A program made the position numbers and the translations under genes. A stretch of DNA of 64,000 bases from Acanthococcus lagerstroemiae (lineage: Eukaryota > Arthropoda > Insecta > Hemiptera > Eriococcidae): NCBI GenBank assembly GCA_031841125.1, contig CM063111.1:57907535-57971534 (forward strand), written 5' to 3'. Shown piece by piece: positions 10,477-23,519 of the stretch. The stretch's first letter is position 1, and every line of letters starts with the position of its first letter. The notes beneath the pieces are model-generated. The model was not told the DNA's origin, made no database searches, and saw only the letters and a list, made by a program, of their open reading frames with translations.

Positions 10477-11008
10477 CCTTTTTGTTCCTTTTGCGCCCTG
10501 CATTTATGGGTTAGCTGACTGAACACTGGTTGTAAGTATTTCCTATTCTGACTACGTCAACTACCATATAGAATCTCCTTTCATAACATCCTAGAGTTGT
10601 TTTACGACTCTATCGCAGCAGAAAGTATATTATACTTCTTTGGATTTTGGAAATAACTGAAGTAGTACGCCATATGTGCTCGATAAAAATGTATTTTTGA
10701 ATAAGTGAACTTACTTATAATTATGTCCTTTGAGGTTTGAAACAGCTACGTTAGAAGAAAATAAGAAAATAAGGTCACAATCAAAGTCAAAACAAGTAAC
10801 TAAGTAAAGTTCGAGTATACATTCACTTAATTTCACCATCGAATTAAAAGAAAACTAACATTTTGTTGAAGTAATACTTCATACTTATCAAAAATAAAAG
10901 ATAGAAAGAAACACGGGTTAAAAGGGAATTCGTAAGTACAATCAATTATGCAAATCACTTCCAATGTGTAATAGACTAAGAACTAACATACGTATTAAGC
11001 AACCATTT

Positions 11009-11110
11009 TTGAAAATTTCTCGCGCACAGATTGACATGCTGGCAGTAGAGAGCTTGATATTCGAGAATTTCAAATTAGACAATAATAGGCCGAGGAAGTA
11101 CGATTTAGGG
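11009..11110 (-). other. Block conserved in three units, coding-like
   Basis: The minus-strand frame here corresponds to blocks at about 25540-25660 and 35190-35345. The latter two read SHPRIISEIELLL / SHPQIISDIELLL followed by ECQSIAREMR, with mostly conservative differences, which suggests former coding constraint. The unit 1 version is more diverged. It may be another exon of the second OR lineage; no splice sites can be fixed. Confidence 0.3.
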
Positions 11111-11449
11111 ACGGGGTTCACAACTAGCGTTTTTGATGTCTGGTAGGAACACGCGAAAAACTGAGAGGTTTTACCGCTGTGGTTTGCGGTTGCCGTCAAC
11201 ATGCTACAATATACTGGAACCACAGTGCGGTGCGGTCAGATTTACCATAAAAACGCTAAGTGTTAACTGCTCCATATGCAGGGTGTCCAGACTGTTCAAG
11301 AACCCGACGCATAGTACAGGGTGTACCAACAAAAGGAATCACATTTTAAAAATTCATAACACAACGAATACTTGATCTATTTATTCCAGATAAAATAAAA
11401 AAAACATAAAATTCGAAACTAGACAGTTTTTTGATGGTTAAAAAAAAAA

Positions 11450-11700
11450 TCATACCAAGAAGGTGAGAGCCATCGCTCTCAATACAACATTGCAGGCGTT
11501 TTTTAAAGTTTTGAAAAACTTGTTGACAAAGATCGACGGAATTTTTGACATTTCATTCGCAGTATTGAGTTTCAAATTTTCGATGGTCCGTGGCTTATTT
11601 ACCCATTTCTGTACCGTCACTCGAGTTGAAAGTTGGAACACTGTATTTAGTACCGAGGCGAAATTCTGTGCGAAATTTTCGAATAAGCTTTGCATACAAC
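11450..11700 (-). pseudogene. Tc1/mariner-IS630-like transposase C-terminus
   Basis: The frame contains WVNKPRTIENLK, then EMSKIPSIFVNKFFKTLKN, which is the typical C-terminal end of an insect IS630/Tc1-mariner type transposase (V-x-KPRTxEELK...I...F..RL..C...G.H). The last segment (QCCIESDGSHL-like) is in another frame, so one base is lost near 11480. The catalytic DDE core is not seen next to it. The motif acagggtgtaccaac near 11320 may be its terminal repeat. Confidence 0.65.
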
Positions 11701-13500
11701 TGTTCTTTGATAAAAAATTCTACACAAAATACGCGATGTTCTTGTTTCCAGGGAGACATGGTTACGTTTGATAATCAAAAATGATTTTTATTTTTTTTCT
11801 AACTGTCTAGCTTTGGCTTTTGAATGCTGCGTTTCCGAGCGTTGTAACGATCTCACCATGTACTCGATGAAACGGAAAAAAAAAGTTAAGTACAAAAAGC
11901 TGCCTACAAGCAAAGTGAAGGGGCAACACCGTTTTAAAGATTACGAAAAAACACAATTTTCAAGACGATGTGACAGGTGGGACTTGGTCTGCACATTTTT
12001 TGATTTCAAAATTCGTTCTTCTCGATCTCCGCGATCGCTTTCGGCCAGATACGCGTAGCAACCTAGGTTGGAATTCGAATTTTTGTGTACATCTATATTT
12101 AGACGTATAGTCGCTGTAGCCACGTGCATTTTTCGTCCGATCTCACCCTTTCGTCCATCCTTTTCCTTCACAATCAAACTGTCCTTGACATCATTGCCTC
12201 CCATATCCTTTTTTTTGTTTCCTTTTTTCTCTCTCCCTGATCCTCGTCGGGTTGCAGCGACTTTTAGTTTTTAGGTAGAAAGCGAGTACGTTCGAGCCGT
12301 TCGACGATCGACATCGCGGATCGACCGTTTTTTCCTCTCTATGTGCGTGCGATAAAATTATTAAAATGATTCAGAGTATGATCAAATTTTCAAGTATATT
12401 TCGCGTATTTTATGCTATTGAAGTGATGCGCGGTTAAACTTTCGCCCCAGCATGGCTAGGTGAACAGTGGCTTGCCTGAAAATGTGAATGCAGACAACCT
12501 AATTTGAGCGTTTGTGGGTAAGATTCACGATGTAGGTACTTAGTTGTTGCGACCTGGGGGTCATCCCGATGATTGAAGGTTGGGCAGAGCAAATTCTTTT
12601 ACTCACCTCATGAATAAACTATTCAAAATTTCAAAATTTTAGTAAATACAGTTCAAACTTGTTTTAATTGTACAGTCTAATGCTCCCTCCGAGTTTTCGT
12701 ACGTCAGTATGAGTAGATTTTGATTCTGTACTGATTCAGCATGTTGAATTTTTTTTTTTTTTTCTGTGTGCACGAGTGCAAACAGGGTTTTTGCAGACTT
12801 GGGAACAACTTTCCTCATCCAGAATGTTTTCCTGATGCCCACTGTAACCCAGTGGAGGTTTTATTTTTCTTGTTTTTTGTTTTTTGTTTTGCCCCCTCCC
12901 CATGTTTCCTTTTGGCTGTTCTACCAAGTTCTGTGACTGTTTTGCAGGATGCTTCTGTTTACAGAGATTCAATTTTGCTCGTTTTGTCAGTACAGAGTCG
13001 AAACTATCTTATTAGAGTGTTGTATACAAATCAGCGTTTTTATGGTTTTTATACAACAATGTGCAGTTTGGCAGTCTATCCGGGACTATTTTTGCCAACC
13101 TGACACAAAGATATACGAGATATGATAATTGACGGAATAAATAATCTGACTGTGGCGGCTGGTAGTACTGGCTTTGGCAAAGAAAAATCTTAGTACGACG
13201 TATCACCTGTTCTCATAAATTTAAGGCGTTAGAAAACGCTAAAAGTTAGGAAAATCTCAGTTTTTGTTAAATGGTCAAAAATACAGGTTTTCAGCCCAAC
13301 CCTAGGTAAATAATTAAAGGTTGGAGGATAGCTATTATGACTATGGGAACTTGTTGTATGTATCTAGGAGATGGAAAAATTATGCGACCATCTTTGCCGA
13401 ATTCTGAATTTTTAAAAAGTTATCCTGCGTTGAGTAAAATAAAAAAGTCCGATATTTTAATTTTTTAGGTACTTTTCACAACAAAAAATAATAATTTTAT
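11700..13500. other. Insertion between duplicated blocks, no gene
   Basis: This stretch interrupts in unit 1 what is continuous in units 2 and 3 (11.1 kb joins 13.87 kb there). It holds mixed non-coding sequence, a T-rich tract near 12750 and several short open frames without a recognisable domain. Confidence 0.45.
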
Positions 13501-13504
13501 CTAA

Positions 13505-13690
13505 TTGAATACGATATATTCTGGTAGTACTCGACGAGATTGTAATTTCATCGACTTCACGTGCTCTTCCAACTGACATGCCTACTTCATGTTTTTGTGG
13601 AAGTACAGAACCCATTTCCATTAGTCGTTGTTGAACATCCTGAATTGTGCCGAGTATTGGTCGTTCACCATAAAGCGTGAAATATTCCTC
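13505..13690 (-). pseudogene. Possible transposase N-terminal HTH fragment
   Basis: One minus-strand frame reads ERPILGTIQDVQQRLMEMGS followed by VLPQKHEVG and REVDEI. This resembles the helix-turn-helix segment of insect Tc1/mariner-like transposases, where a V-x-R-x-x-E-x-GSV-x-x-x motif is usual. It could be the N-terminal part of the same broken element as the C-terminus at 11450-11700. The identification rests on a short motif only. Confidence 0.35.
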
Positions 13691-13859
13691 TGCTGCAGAA
13701 AGGGGATTGCCGTCTCATTTCTTGTAAAGATAACGCATTTGAACCAGGGATGGGCAAAATGCGGGAACTCCAGGATATAAATCTAAAATCCAGGTAAAAA
13801 AAAAAAGGATTTGAATTCAGAGTCTCAAATCCTTTTTAGAAAATAATGTCACATTCAAA

Positions 13860-14140
13860 ATCCTAAATCCTCTCAATTTTCAGAAAAATTGGAATTTTAA
13901 ATCCAAAAATTCTACTTGTATTTTTCAACTTTATGTGGCTAGAGCAAACAGTCACCAAAGATCCTCATCAATAAGAACACAAGAAGAACAAAACTTAAAC
14001 TGGACTCAAAATCAAATATCTATGCACACCATTACAGGATTGAGAGAAAAAAAAACTTTTGTACATGAAAACTAACAAGGGGAACGCTATAACACCATCA
14101 TCATTAGATGATTACATAATATACATTTATATTCCTGTTA
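13860..14140. repeat. Duplicated block shared with 25.87 and 36.05 kb
   Basis: The stretch around ttcaactttatgtggct and the following catcaat...acacaagaagaac block recur at about 25870-26050 and 35730-36240. It marks the 5' (right-hand) side of duplicated unit 1. Non-coding. Confidence 0.6.
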
Positions 14141-14814
14141 GTCTTCCGTTTAATTTTCTCAAGGAGATGAATAAAATCTCTGGCCATTTGATTCTTTGAT
14201 ATAGTTATGAATGTGTAGCGGCTAAAATGATCTACTGCTAGATGCATTTATCTTTTTGTTGACTGACGGCCACCAAATCCGCCAATTGTATCAGTGGAAA
14301 TTTTGCTGGACCCAAATATCCCAAATCACCTAATTTCTTTCGTGTCCAACTTTTTTTTTTTAAACATATATCACAAATGTATTACATAACGAATTAATTC
14401 TTTATACATGTTACAAAAATAATAGTGTTAGCCTATCATTGGGAGAAGTTGTTTACCTTTGATATGCCCAAATAAAAGGTGTATTTTATCAACTAGTTCT
14501 TTTCCTTTCCCTTTTTGTTAAGTTTATTCTTTCTTTCTCTCCTTTTTTCTTATATTTTACAACATTGTTTATTAAAATAAATAATTTTCTTGATCTGTTA
14601 GTATTTTGTTGAGCTGTAAGGTATAATGTTAGCAGTCTTCATATTATATTCATCGTTGTTAGTTTCCTTCGAGTTGAGGATGGGGTTTTGAGACAAACAA
14701 TCGGCTTCTTCATTATTTTTTACCAGGGTTATATTTAATTGTAAAATTGTATTGTGATAAGAAGTTCACTAAGTCTCCTAGCTCTTCAGCTATACAAGAT
14801 CATATTCGAAGATT

Positions 14815-15144
14815 TTACAAAGGCTTGTGATCTGTTAAAATTGTAAATATATTACCCAATAATTCCAGTATTTTATAGCCTCCTTAATTACGATACATTC
14901 AAGGTAGATAGCCGTTTTCTTTTTCTGTGCCTCGTTCAGTCTTAGAAAAGTATGCGACCGGCTTCTCTACCCCGTCCTCTTGAATTTGCTTACATACCGC
15001 CCCAATCCCTTCAATGCTTGTGTCAGTGTGAAGCCAAATTGGCAAAGAGCGATCAAAAATTGCAAGTATCAGTGTTGACATTAGATAATCTTTAGTTCGT
15101 TGGAAGGCATCCTGACACTTCTGTATCCAAACAAAAGGAACCAC
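14815..15144 (-). pseudogene. Ty3/gypsy polymerase fragment (RT end and RNase H)
   Basis: The frame down from 15144 reads FVWIQKCQDAFQRTKDYL, then IWLHTDTSIEGIGAVCKQIQ and KPVAYFSKT. This matches the gypsy RT-to-RNase H junction (F-W-x-x-x-C-x-x-A-F-x-x-LK...LxTDAS..GiGAVL.Q). Beyond it the frame shifts to an ECIVIKEAIKYW-like block and an FTILTDHKPL block near 14820-14850, the next RNase H motif. No LTRs or integrase are seen. It is a degraded fragment. Confidence 0.85.
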
Positions 15145-15149
15145 AGGCA

Positions 15150-15400
15150 GAAGATTCTAGAGAATGCAAACCACGCCCCCAGGAAGATCAGTGAAAGCCA
15201 AGACAGTCACCCCATCAGCACCCTCAGCTTCCCCACAGAGCAGAGAGAGAAAGAAACCCGGGGCAGAGTTGGGTCTAATTTTGAATTTAGCGTCGTTGTT
15301 TTGATCAAAAGGGGTGGATATCATATTTCTAACGCCCCTAGATCCGCCGAAAGGGGCAGTGTAAGGGTAATAACTATGTCTTGAACAGTTATAAGCAAGC
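15150..15400. repeat. Interspersed repeat, copy 1 of 3
   Basis: Blocks such as gagaatgcaaacc, gtgaaagccaagac and taacgcccctagatccgcc recur at about 26766-26990 and 60050-60280. The first two copies lie at the left edge of duplicated OR units; the third is outside the array, so it is an interspersed repeat in its own right. No coding sequence or clear termini. Confidence 0.7.
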
Positions 15401-16080
15401 CTGTAGACGTCTTGAAATTATGTAACTGAGCCAGAAAGAACCTGAAGAGCACTTAAATCTCCCGGCGCGGCGAAACGATCACCTCATCTGGCGCCACCTA
15501 AATATCAGTATTGTTTTTCAATATTTGATAAGATTCTGCGTACCTACCTACGTTATTTCTACGCGAACATGCAAAATTCTTGTTATGTAGTTTCATCATT
15601 AAATTTCAGAAAACTGTTCCCCTTGTTTTGTCTTGGTACTCGTGTAACGAAATTCAAAAATTCTGATGCCATGAAAGTTATACTGGGTGTCAAATTTCAC
15701 ACCTCGCTGTACCCAATTTCTTGTGTTACAAAAAAGGCCTCGCATGCAATATATTAAGCATAAGACTCCGCAAATACCATCACTCCCATTTATTTAGGTT
15801 ATTAAATTATTATCTGGAGTATTAATTCTTTAAATGAGTTTATTGACAAATGAATTTATAGGTTTACCAATGCAGTGACTCTTCAAAAGGAGAGCGGAAT
15901 ACACTGACTAGATTCCAGTCGTAAGAGGCTCCAAATAAGTTCTATTACACTCCGATGAGCGAGGCTTTTCTAAAAAGGTCTTTATTCGAGAAAACCATTC
16001 GAAACATTCATGTAACTACGCAGCAGACCCTTCAATTCGCAGTGATTATGCGTAGGTAACACTTCTCACAAAAAGGTTCA

Positions 16081-19000
16081 TCATTTCCCGTAAGAGCTTG
16101 TTAAATTGAGAACTGTATAAGCAAAACGAAGAGTTTTTGCAAACGTCGTCACAGTTACGTTGTACAGCTTGAATGCGCGAAGAGATACCGATTCTTGAGT
16201 TTGACATTGGAAAATATGAACCATTTTCCGGTATTTCGGTGGCAACTCGTACCACCTACTGAAGTACACTTCTTCACTCATCATTGTACTCTGCAACATA
16301 ACAAATAATAATACGATTGAATCTTTGAATACACAGGGTATACTTACTGAATTATTAGTTGTTTGAAAACTCAAGTGTGATGAATCACTTACAAGAAATG
16401 ACTACTCAAGCGATTGTACTCATAACGACAAAACGGTTGCTCAATATAAAATTAATACCTACCATGATAATAACGAACAACATAAAATAATTAAGCTTCC
16501 AAAACCTCTCAGAATCATAATGAGTCAATATAAAAACATACCAATAATTTTTAAAAAGGGAATTAACAGCTCTTATTACACACATATAGCCATCCAGACA
16601 ACACTATTGGAATTATAGTTTATCATCAGACCCTACTCAGAAACGACTAACTGAAGCACACAAACAGTTTACCATAAGGTGACAGTAGTAGGTAACAAAT
16701 TCAGGTTTCAGTAAAGTTATAACGATGAAGAGTTATCATCAGCTTCTTTAGTCTATTTTTTCTATAGGTATATTTATATCCTATCCCTCATCTTGTTTCT
16801 CTTTTTCAAATTATTCCAAGTTACTTTAGTATCCGCGGTAGATAATGCATGTTTCTTTCTTTTATGCCATTTTGTTTTGCCTTTCCATGGTTTCAGGTAT
16901 TTCTTTTGGCTTTCCGATATCTCTGTTATGGGTTTATATGCATAGGCGTACTTACTCCCATTTAGACTTACAGGAGAACAATTTAAGAGGCCCTTTCAGC
17001 AAATGTGTTTAGTTGTTGCATTCCTATGGCACAAGGTACTATCTACACATATGTAGACCTGAGATTCATTCAGTTAGGATAATCAATAATCAAGCAACAT
17101 CTAGCCTTAAATAACTTTGGAGGTATTTATGTTGAGTCCGTGGCGACTGAGATCAACACAATCAATAACAAAACATACTTTAATATTTTAACACGTTTCA
17201 CTTATTCGCATAATTTCATATTTCGCAAAACTTCCATGTGATATTCGCGCATTGTAACAAAGTCGCATACATATGACACAGAAGAAAAACTAAAAAGAAT
17301 GTATTTATGATTAAGGGACTAACGCCACAGATACCTAATAAAAGTGAGAACGGATAACTCAACAATTTATTCAGTAAAGACGACTGATAAAATTGACTAA
17401 CATTAATGATAAGAAGTCGAATGCAACCCTTTATTTTTTTTCTGAGGTTACCACAACTGCAAGTGTCAACTTGCACCTCCTTCCTATTGGTATGCGCCAT
17501 AGTTTCGGGAATATAGCCAAAATGTTACCAAAACCGAATTTAGCAACCTTTGGAACTAATATTACACAACCCAACAACCAAAAATTCTCCCGTATATCAA
17601 TAGATGATTCTAGAAGTACATATTTTGAACGCTGAATTCAATGCCGAGCTTAATTTTTCGCAAAGGGCTCGATTTAAATAAAAAGATTCTATTAATATTT
17701 CCTGTATGTTCCCTTTGTTTGATCATTCTGAAGTACGCAAAATGGACGCACTGCAACTAATGCGCGCAGCTGTGCAGGCAACAACAAGCATCTTTCAGCG
17801 AGCTCCGCAGTATCACCTGGTAGCATGTGCGCATTAGCCAATCGGTGCATACCTCCTTAACACAACACAGTCGAACTCGGTCCAATATCCGATAACGAAA
17901 TATGTTAACTCAGTGTGACCAACATAACGCTTCTGAAATATTCTGAGTGAAAAAATATTAAAATTCCCAGTAAAGGAATAAAAATCTCGAGCCCTTTGCA
18001 AAAAATGAAGCTTGGAATAGGAATCAGCGTTGAAAATACATACATACCTTCTACAATCATCTATTCATTACCCGGAGAATTTCAGCAAATTTTGATTTTT
18101 TGGGTTGTGTTATTGGATACCCATATTAAACTATACAAAATAATGGAACCCCCTCCCTTCATTACATAGGCCTCAATTTCAAATATGGGGTAAATAGATA
18201 AAAGGTGGGAGATGAATAAGCCCCATAAATGATATAAGTTTGTGAAATGGTAAAGTAGCTGAAGAAGATGATTATTATCTTCATAAGGTCTGTGCATTTG
18301 TGTTAAAAAGTAATAATTCTTAACGGGGATATCTTGAACTCCATTTTGAGCAGTTCTAATCCAGATTAAAGAAAATTGTAATGACTTTTTTTAAATGGAA
18401 AATTCAATGTACAATCTATTGCAAATGAAAAAAACAGTAGCTTAAGAGGGCAAGTTTCACAGGAAATTGAAAAAAAAGTTAAAATTTTCTGATATAATTA
18501 GTAATAAAATTGATTTTATGAACACCCTGCTGAACCAATTCCGATCATTCAACTGCCCTCTACTACATATTACCTACTGGTACCATTTCTCTATCTCCAG
18601 TCGTGAGACAAAAAAAAAAAATCAAAGAGAAAAATTTTCAAAATTTGACTATAACTCAGCCTCTTTAAAAGTAAGAGTATGCAAACATATCTTCATATTG
18701 TCAGGGTAGGTTGCCTACTTACCAGGTGGAAGGGAAAGGGTTATTACAAAAGAGACACCCTGTATACTATGCAGGTAGATTAAAATGAAAGATTGGTATG
18801 TAGCTCATTCGGATGGTTCAGAACAGAATGCGGTGCTGATATGGTGAAGCTTACCATTTCTTCGCAGAGATTTCCATAATAACAACAGCAGTATATTGGG
18901 TCGAATATTACAAGCAAAATAGCTACTAGTTTTATTCTCAACATCACGGAAATGTCAGCCTGTAATGAGAAGTATTTCAGCAGATCATTCAAACTAAGAG

Positions 19001-21383
19001 TAGTTTAATTTTGCTATAAGTGGAAAAACTACATAATAATGCCAAGCAACGTTTCGCTGTTTTTCGGCTGACCTTAGGAGGGAACAGAGAGGATCCCAAC
19101 CAGAACTACTACGCATTCCCCTTTTATTCTGTAAGATATGAACCACGCCTACCAGCAGCACTCTGTTTCTGGGAGAAAAATAAATAGGTCCTCAACAGAT
19201 CTCTGTTTATCAAGATTAGAATTTTCTTGATAAGTTATAGATAGTTCTGTTTCTATCCAACGCCCCTTTGTCTCTATAAGTATAATATAATGAAAACGTG
19301 AAAGTCTGTTAATGCTGGGACAAGATCTAACTGACTATGTATATGTGACCGGCTCAGAAGAAAGGAGGCCTACATCTAAAATCGAGTTTTTGGGAACAAG
19401 GCGTTTGAAGTTTGGTAACACTGTATTGTGAAGCATGTGGACGTTTTGCCCGGATACTTGAATCAAGTTTTCGGGGAAAACGCGTCTGAAGTTTGGTAAC
19501 ACTGTATTGTGAAGTAGGTACGTGGGTGTTTTCCATTGATTACTTTATTTTAGACGTACGCCCCCTTTCGTCCGTGCCGGTCACACATACATATATATAT
19601 CTAACATGTGCATCAAAGGAAGTCAGAAGGTAGCGTCGTATACTACCTTTCATTCCCCGCTACTCGGAACAAAAAAAGTCAAGGGTATTATCCAGGAGCT
19701 GTGAACCATGTCTCTCGATGTCTCTGTACATATTCAAAACTCATTTGTTTGTTTACTTGGTTGTTTGTTTGTTTGAACCTATAGCTCTGACTTTTGGACA
19801 GTACGAGTATGTTTGTAGTTTGTACATACAAATATTGCGACGTATGCGAACGGCACTTGCACGATGAAAACACTGCCTAGAGAGACCGAAATGTAGATTT
19901 CCATGAACGGCTTCATCAACATCAGCGATCTGCACATTTAGAAAGGTGTAACTAGAAGTACTAAGACTGCATGATTGATCTGCAAATAAGGGTTGCGGAT
20001 TTCAACTATCGTTCGCCCTTTCAGAGAAATATTCCCTGAAAATATTGTTGGAAGGATGTGTTCATAGCTTTTCACTTTGAATATTTCTTGTCCTGTATTG
20101 TAGCTACAAACCTAGTTCAAAACTGATCAAGTGTCCTAAGTTGTTTTCCAGTCAGTATATTTGGTAATTATAAAACTTTTTTTTTTCTCTCTCTCTTTTT
20201 TAAATATGTAAACTCAAGAACACCAAGAATGTACCTCTAACTTTCTCGACCATTTATATCGACAAACATAGGGAGTGAGGATGTAGGGATGAACACACAG
20301 GAATAAGTGTGAAATATGCGTGTGCAGAAAAGTCAACTGCACCGTTCCCAAGGCTGTACACAAGGCCAAACTATATGTATAGATACAATGTTCGAGTTGG
20401 GCTCCTAATTTACTCTTGATAAATATATATTCTCAATCGTATTTGCGCATAAGAAATCAACATATAACACCGGTGCATTATCTAATACGATTTATCTGTA
20501 TATTCATCTGCGTTCTAAATACTGCACTAAGACTTCCTGCGCTCTAAATCAATACGAATTCACAAGATTATTATTCAAGGGTAAGTTCAAGTGTTATCAA
20601 ACTAGAAATATTTACTCACTTCTTTAAGTACAGGTACTGTCTTACAACAACTCCCAACTCCTCCTTGAACATGTGAAAAACTTTCGTTTCGAACGCCTGC
20701 TTGTCGTTGTCGTTTTCCCAGCAAATACTTAGATTAGAGATAGTACCGTTTATCAAGGTGTGAAAACGCGCGGCAATATTTAAATACGCATTGTAGAATT
20801 CGTGACCGATCATTATGGGGAATAATACTATACTCGTGTTTGTAAGAAGAGCTGAAAGCGTTAGCGCATTTGTAGAACAATAAACAAACAGGAACACCGT
20901 GTATGAATGTATCTGGTTAGCAAATGGCATGTACAGTATAAACAAATTCGGGTTGCCGAGGGAATTTTGGTCGCAGAACAAAATGGCATAAACCAAACCA
21001 TTGGATAGGATCACAGCCCACAGTGTCAGCGAACACAGAGACCATTTAGTCCCTTCAGCGACAGTGCTGTGCTTTTGCCGGGCGTTGATTGTGCACCAAT
21101 TCAACTTTTGACTAAAATCAAACTCGCTGTCAATGCGTTGTAAAATGGTCCTCAATTCTTGGCGGTATCGATAAGTAACGCAGGGCATAAAAACATGGCA
21201 ATAAAGGAATGAAGCGCATAAGCCCAATACATACATCAGATCAGCAATATTCACATTATCCGTAGTGATTATGTATCCTAACAGTGAAATGATATGGACG
21301 CACAGTAATGAAATTACACTCATTATTCTGTATACAAGCCTTGATCCATTTTTAACCATATCAGTGCTTGTGAAGCCTTCCAT
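16081..21383 (-). CDS. Odorant receptor, 4 exons, 392 aa (OR copy 2)
   Basis: A 7tm_6 insect odorant receptor: a seven-transmembrane, inverted-topology subunit that pairs with Orco to form a ligand-gated cation channel in sensory neuron dendrites. Exons: 21383-20620 (from the MEGF methionine; residues 1-254 plus part of 255), 19929-19830, 18959-18855 and 16290-16081 (stop TGA). Donors are GTGAGT, GTATGT, GTAAGC; acceptors end tgtgcag, tcattacag, atgttgcag; phases fit. Helices lie near residues 20-40, 48-70, 115-136 and 160-192, then in exons 2-4. Family landmarks are CCCYYGNLCEEM in exon 3 and SRWYELPPKYRKM plus LRFAYTVLNL in exon 4. The length is normal for the family. The reading frame may extend upstream, because a pyrimidine tract and TTTTAG precede exon 1, so a short 5' exon is possible. 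Ligand unknown. Confidence 0.92.
17565..18109. mobile_element. 545-bp TIR element in OR copy 2 intron 3, TTA TSD
   Basis: Long terminal inverted repeats start CACAACCC and end GGGTTGTG and extend, imperfectly, over about 110 bp on each side. TTA flanks both ends (17562-17564, 18110-18112), as in PIF/Harbinger-type elements. The corresponding place in unit 3 (about 28985) reads straight through, which is an empty site. There is no open frame for a transposase. Confidence 0.8.
19384..19516. repeat. Tandem duplication in OR copy 2 intron 2
   Basis: Two copies with a period of 81 bp share gtttggtaacactgtattg (starting 19410 and 19491). Copies 3 and 4 do not carry this block at the equivalent place. 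Non-coding. Confidence 0.8.
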
Positions 21384-22556
21384 TATTGAATATGCTAAAT
21401 GCAATACTGCAGTGCTGGCTTTGCGGCATTGGATTCTAAAAGGATACAAACAAACAAAAAAATAAGGAAGATAAATGTTTACCTATATCAGGTATCGTAT
21501 ATATAGATATATTCGTCAACATTATTATAACCACGAAGAAATCTTTCCTGTTTCCTTGTTATTCTGTGCGCTGAAAGAACATCAACTGAAGGCGATTTAT
21601 ACCGTCTGGAATATGAGGGTCAATGAACAGAACTTACCCTCCTCAGGGTTACTAATGAAGCAATGGGCTCCTCCCTAATCATTATTTGTGACGTGTCCTG
21701 AGAAAACATACGTTAGGGTGATGAAGGTTGAAATTGGGATTTTAACTAATTTTTATAAAAGTAGGCACGGGGAATTCAACGCAACTTCCTGCATGTCTCT
21801 AGCTCTTTTCCCAACTGAAATATAGAGTTTTGAAATCAGAACATTCCAAAATAGGTATAGTTTTCAAGAATTTTATTGCCGAGCGTTTACTCCGTTTTTT
21901 CTGCAATGACAACCGTGAAACCTCGCTACAATTAAAAAATTCTGTACCACGTTTCCGTCGGTACAATTCGAGCTGGCCATCCGCTAGGAGCGCTACAATC
22001 GACAAAATTAAAAACGGGATCAGGAGGATTTTCTGATCTGAATGTTAATTGAGTTATCTCAAAATAAGTCGAGAACAAAGCTATTTAGCGGAAAAATTAA
22101 GAGAACTAAATTTGTTGAGCATAAAATTTCCTGTAAGTTGACTTCTCTCGAAAAATTGATTTCGATCGATTCAAGGAAGGCTTCCGCCCACCACCCGCGC
22201 CACTCACCAATTGTCCCGTTTTCGTTGTGTGCGATACTAGCGCGGTCCGCCCCGAATAAGCTGAAATTTGCATGGTGCGCAGAAGAAACTGCATAATTTA
22301 ACACAAGTATCTCCCGAGAGATAGCGCTTGTAAAGTTCCACTAGGAAGAGTAGTCCTAGAACTTCATCGGCACACTATATTATAGACACGCAAGTCTCTT
22401 TTCACAGTGCTACCAATGACTGGTAAAAATGTCGAATTAGGTCTCCACAAGTTGATACAGTGTTGCCCGGAAGATGAACAACCACTTCTCGTTGAAAACT
22501 CAATGTTCACACTATTTCCCCCTCTACTGCAAAATTAGGATTTTCACCTTAAGGTA
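21384..22556. other. Region 5' of OR copy 2, no gene seen
   Basis: It shares patches with unit 3 (about 32020-32600) but none with units 1 and 4 beyond about 20 bp from exon 1. A promoter or 5' exon of OR copy 2 would be expected here, but I could not identify either. Confidence 0.45.
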
Positions 22557-22795
22557 CCCGATGCGCAAAAACCCGCCAACCCGCAGAAAAGTTACCCTTT
22601 TCTAACCCTTTGATTACCCGGGTAACAGAAGGGATTCCAAGGGTAACTGACGGGTAACTGCAGGGCTACATGAGCAACTAAAGGGTTACCAGTTACCCAG
22701 CACATAAACGGAGCGTTCTGATTGGCAGTTCCGGGTAATCAAGGGTTAGAAAAGGGCAACTTTTCCCGGGTAACTGGCGGGTTTTGCGCATCGGG
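22557..22795. mobile_element. Mariner-type MITE, TA target
   Basis: The ends CCCGATGCGCAAAA and TTTTGCGCATCGGG are reverse complements, the inverted homology continues for about 60 bp, and TA flanks both sides. There is no coding sequence. It also contains many GGGTAAC / GTTACCC short repeats. Confidence 0.85.
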
Positions 22796-23519
22796 TATAT
22801 GTTTTCTTGTAACGCGTCACATCTGTACACTCACACCGATAGTTATCTTTCTTTAAGCACATCTTGAAAAAATCAATAGAAGAGAAAAAGTCAGTACCTA
22901 GTTTCCGAAAGAAAATAAGGCGATAGATTGTCACAATTCAAACTGATATAATTAAAAAAAAATTTCAGTGTTATCATTATTGTAAATATGCCAAATTGTA
23001 AATATTATATAGAGAAGTTGGAGGTAGTTAGAGGCAAATTCTGACACTGCGGCTAGTGTAAAAGAAAGGATCTTTGAAAATTTATTTTCCAACAAAAACT
23101 AATCCTCTGGCCATTTGGCAGCTAAAAAAAAGAAAAAAGTTTAGGTCTGATGGAGTTAGTAAATACGTTTTTCTTTGGTCGTGTATGACCATTCTTGATC
23201 TTCAAGACTCGTTATAGGCAGGGCAAGTTTTCTTATGCATCGAAAATCACCAAACATGCGCATAAAATACACGCTAAACACCTCAAAAACATGGTTTAAA
23301 AAATTCCTAAAATTTCCAAAATATGCAAAAATGTACGATTGTATGCGGAAGGAGGCATATTTCCTTAAATATACAGAAATAAGCGCAACCAAATTAGGTT
23401 CATTTCACTTGAAATTTCATGAATCGTAAAAAGATTATACGAATATGAACAGAAATAATCAACAGGACAACTATTCAAACGCATAAAAAACTTGCGCTAG
23501 TTGTAAGCCTTATTTCTGA

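Noticed and set aside
21265..21465. Plus-strand ORFs antisense to OR exon 1 (also 6021-6239, 41524-41775)
   Set aside because: They mirror the conserved receptor codons on the other strand and have no domain of their own.
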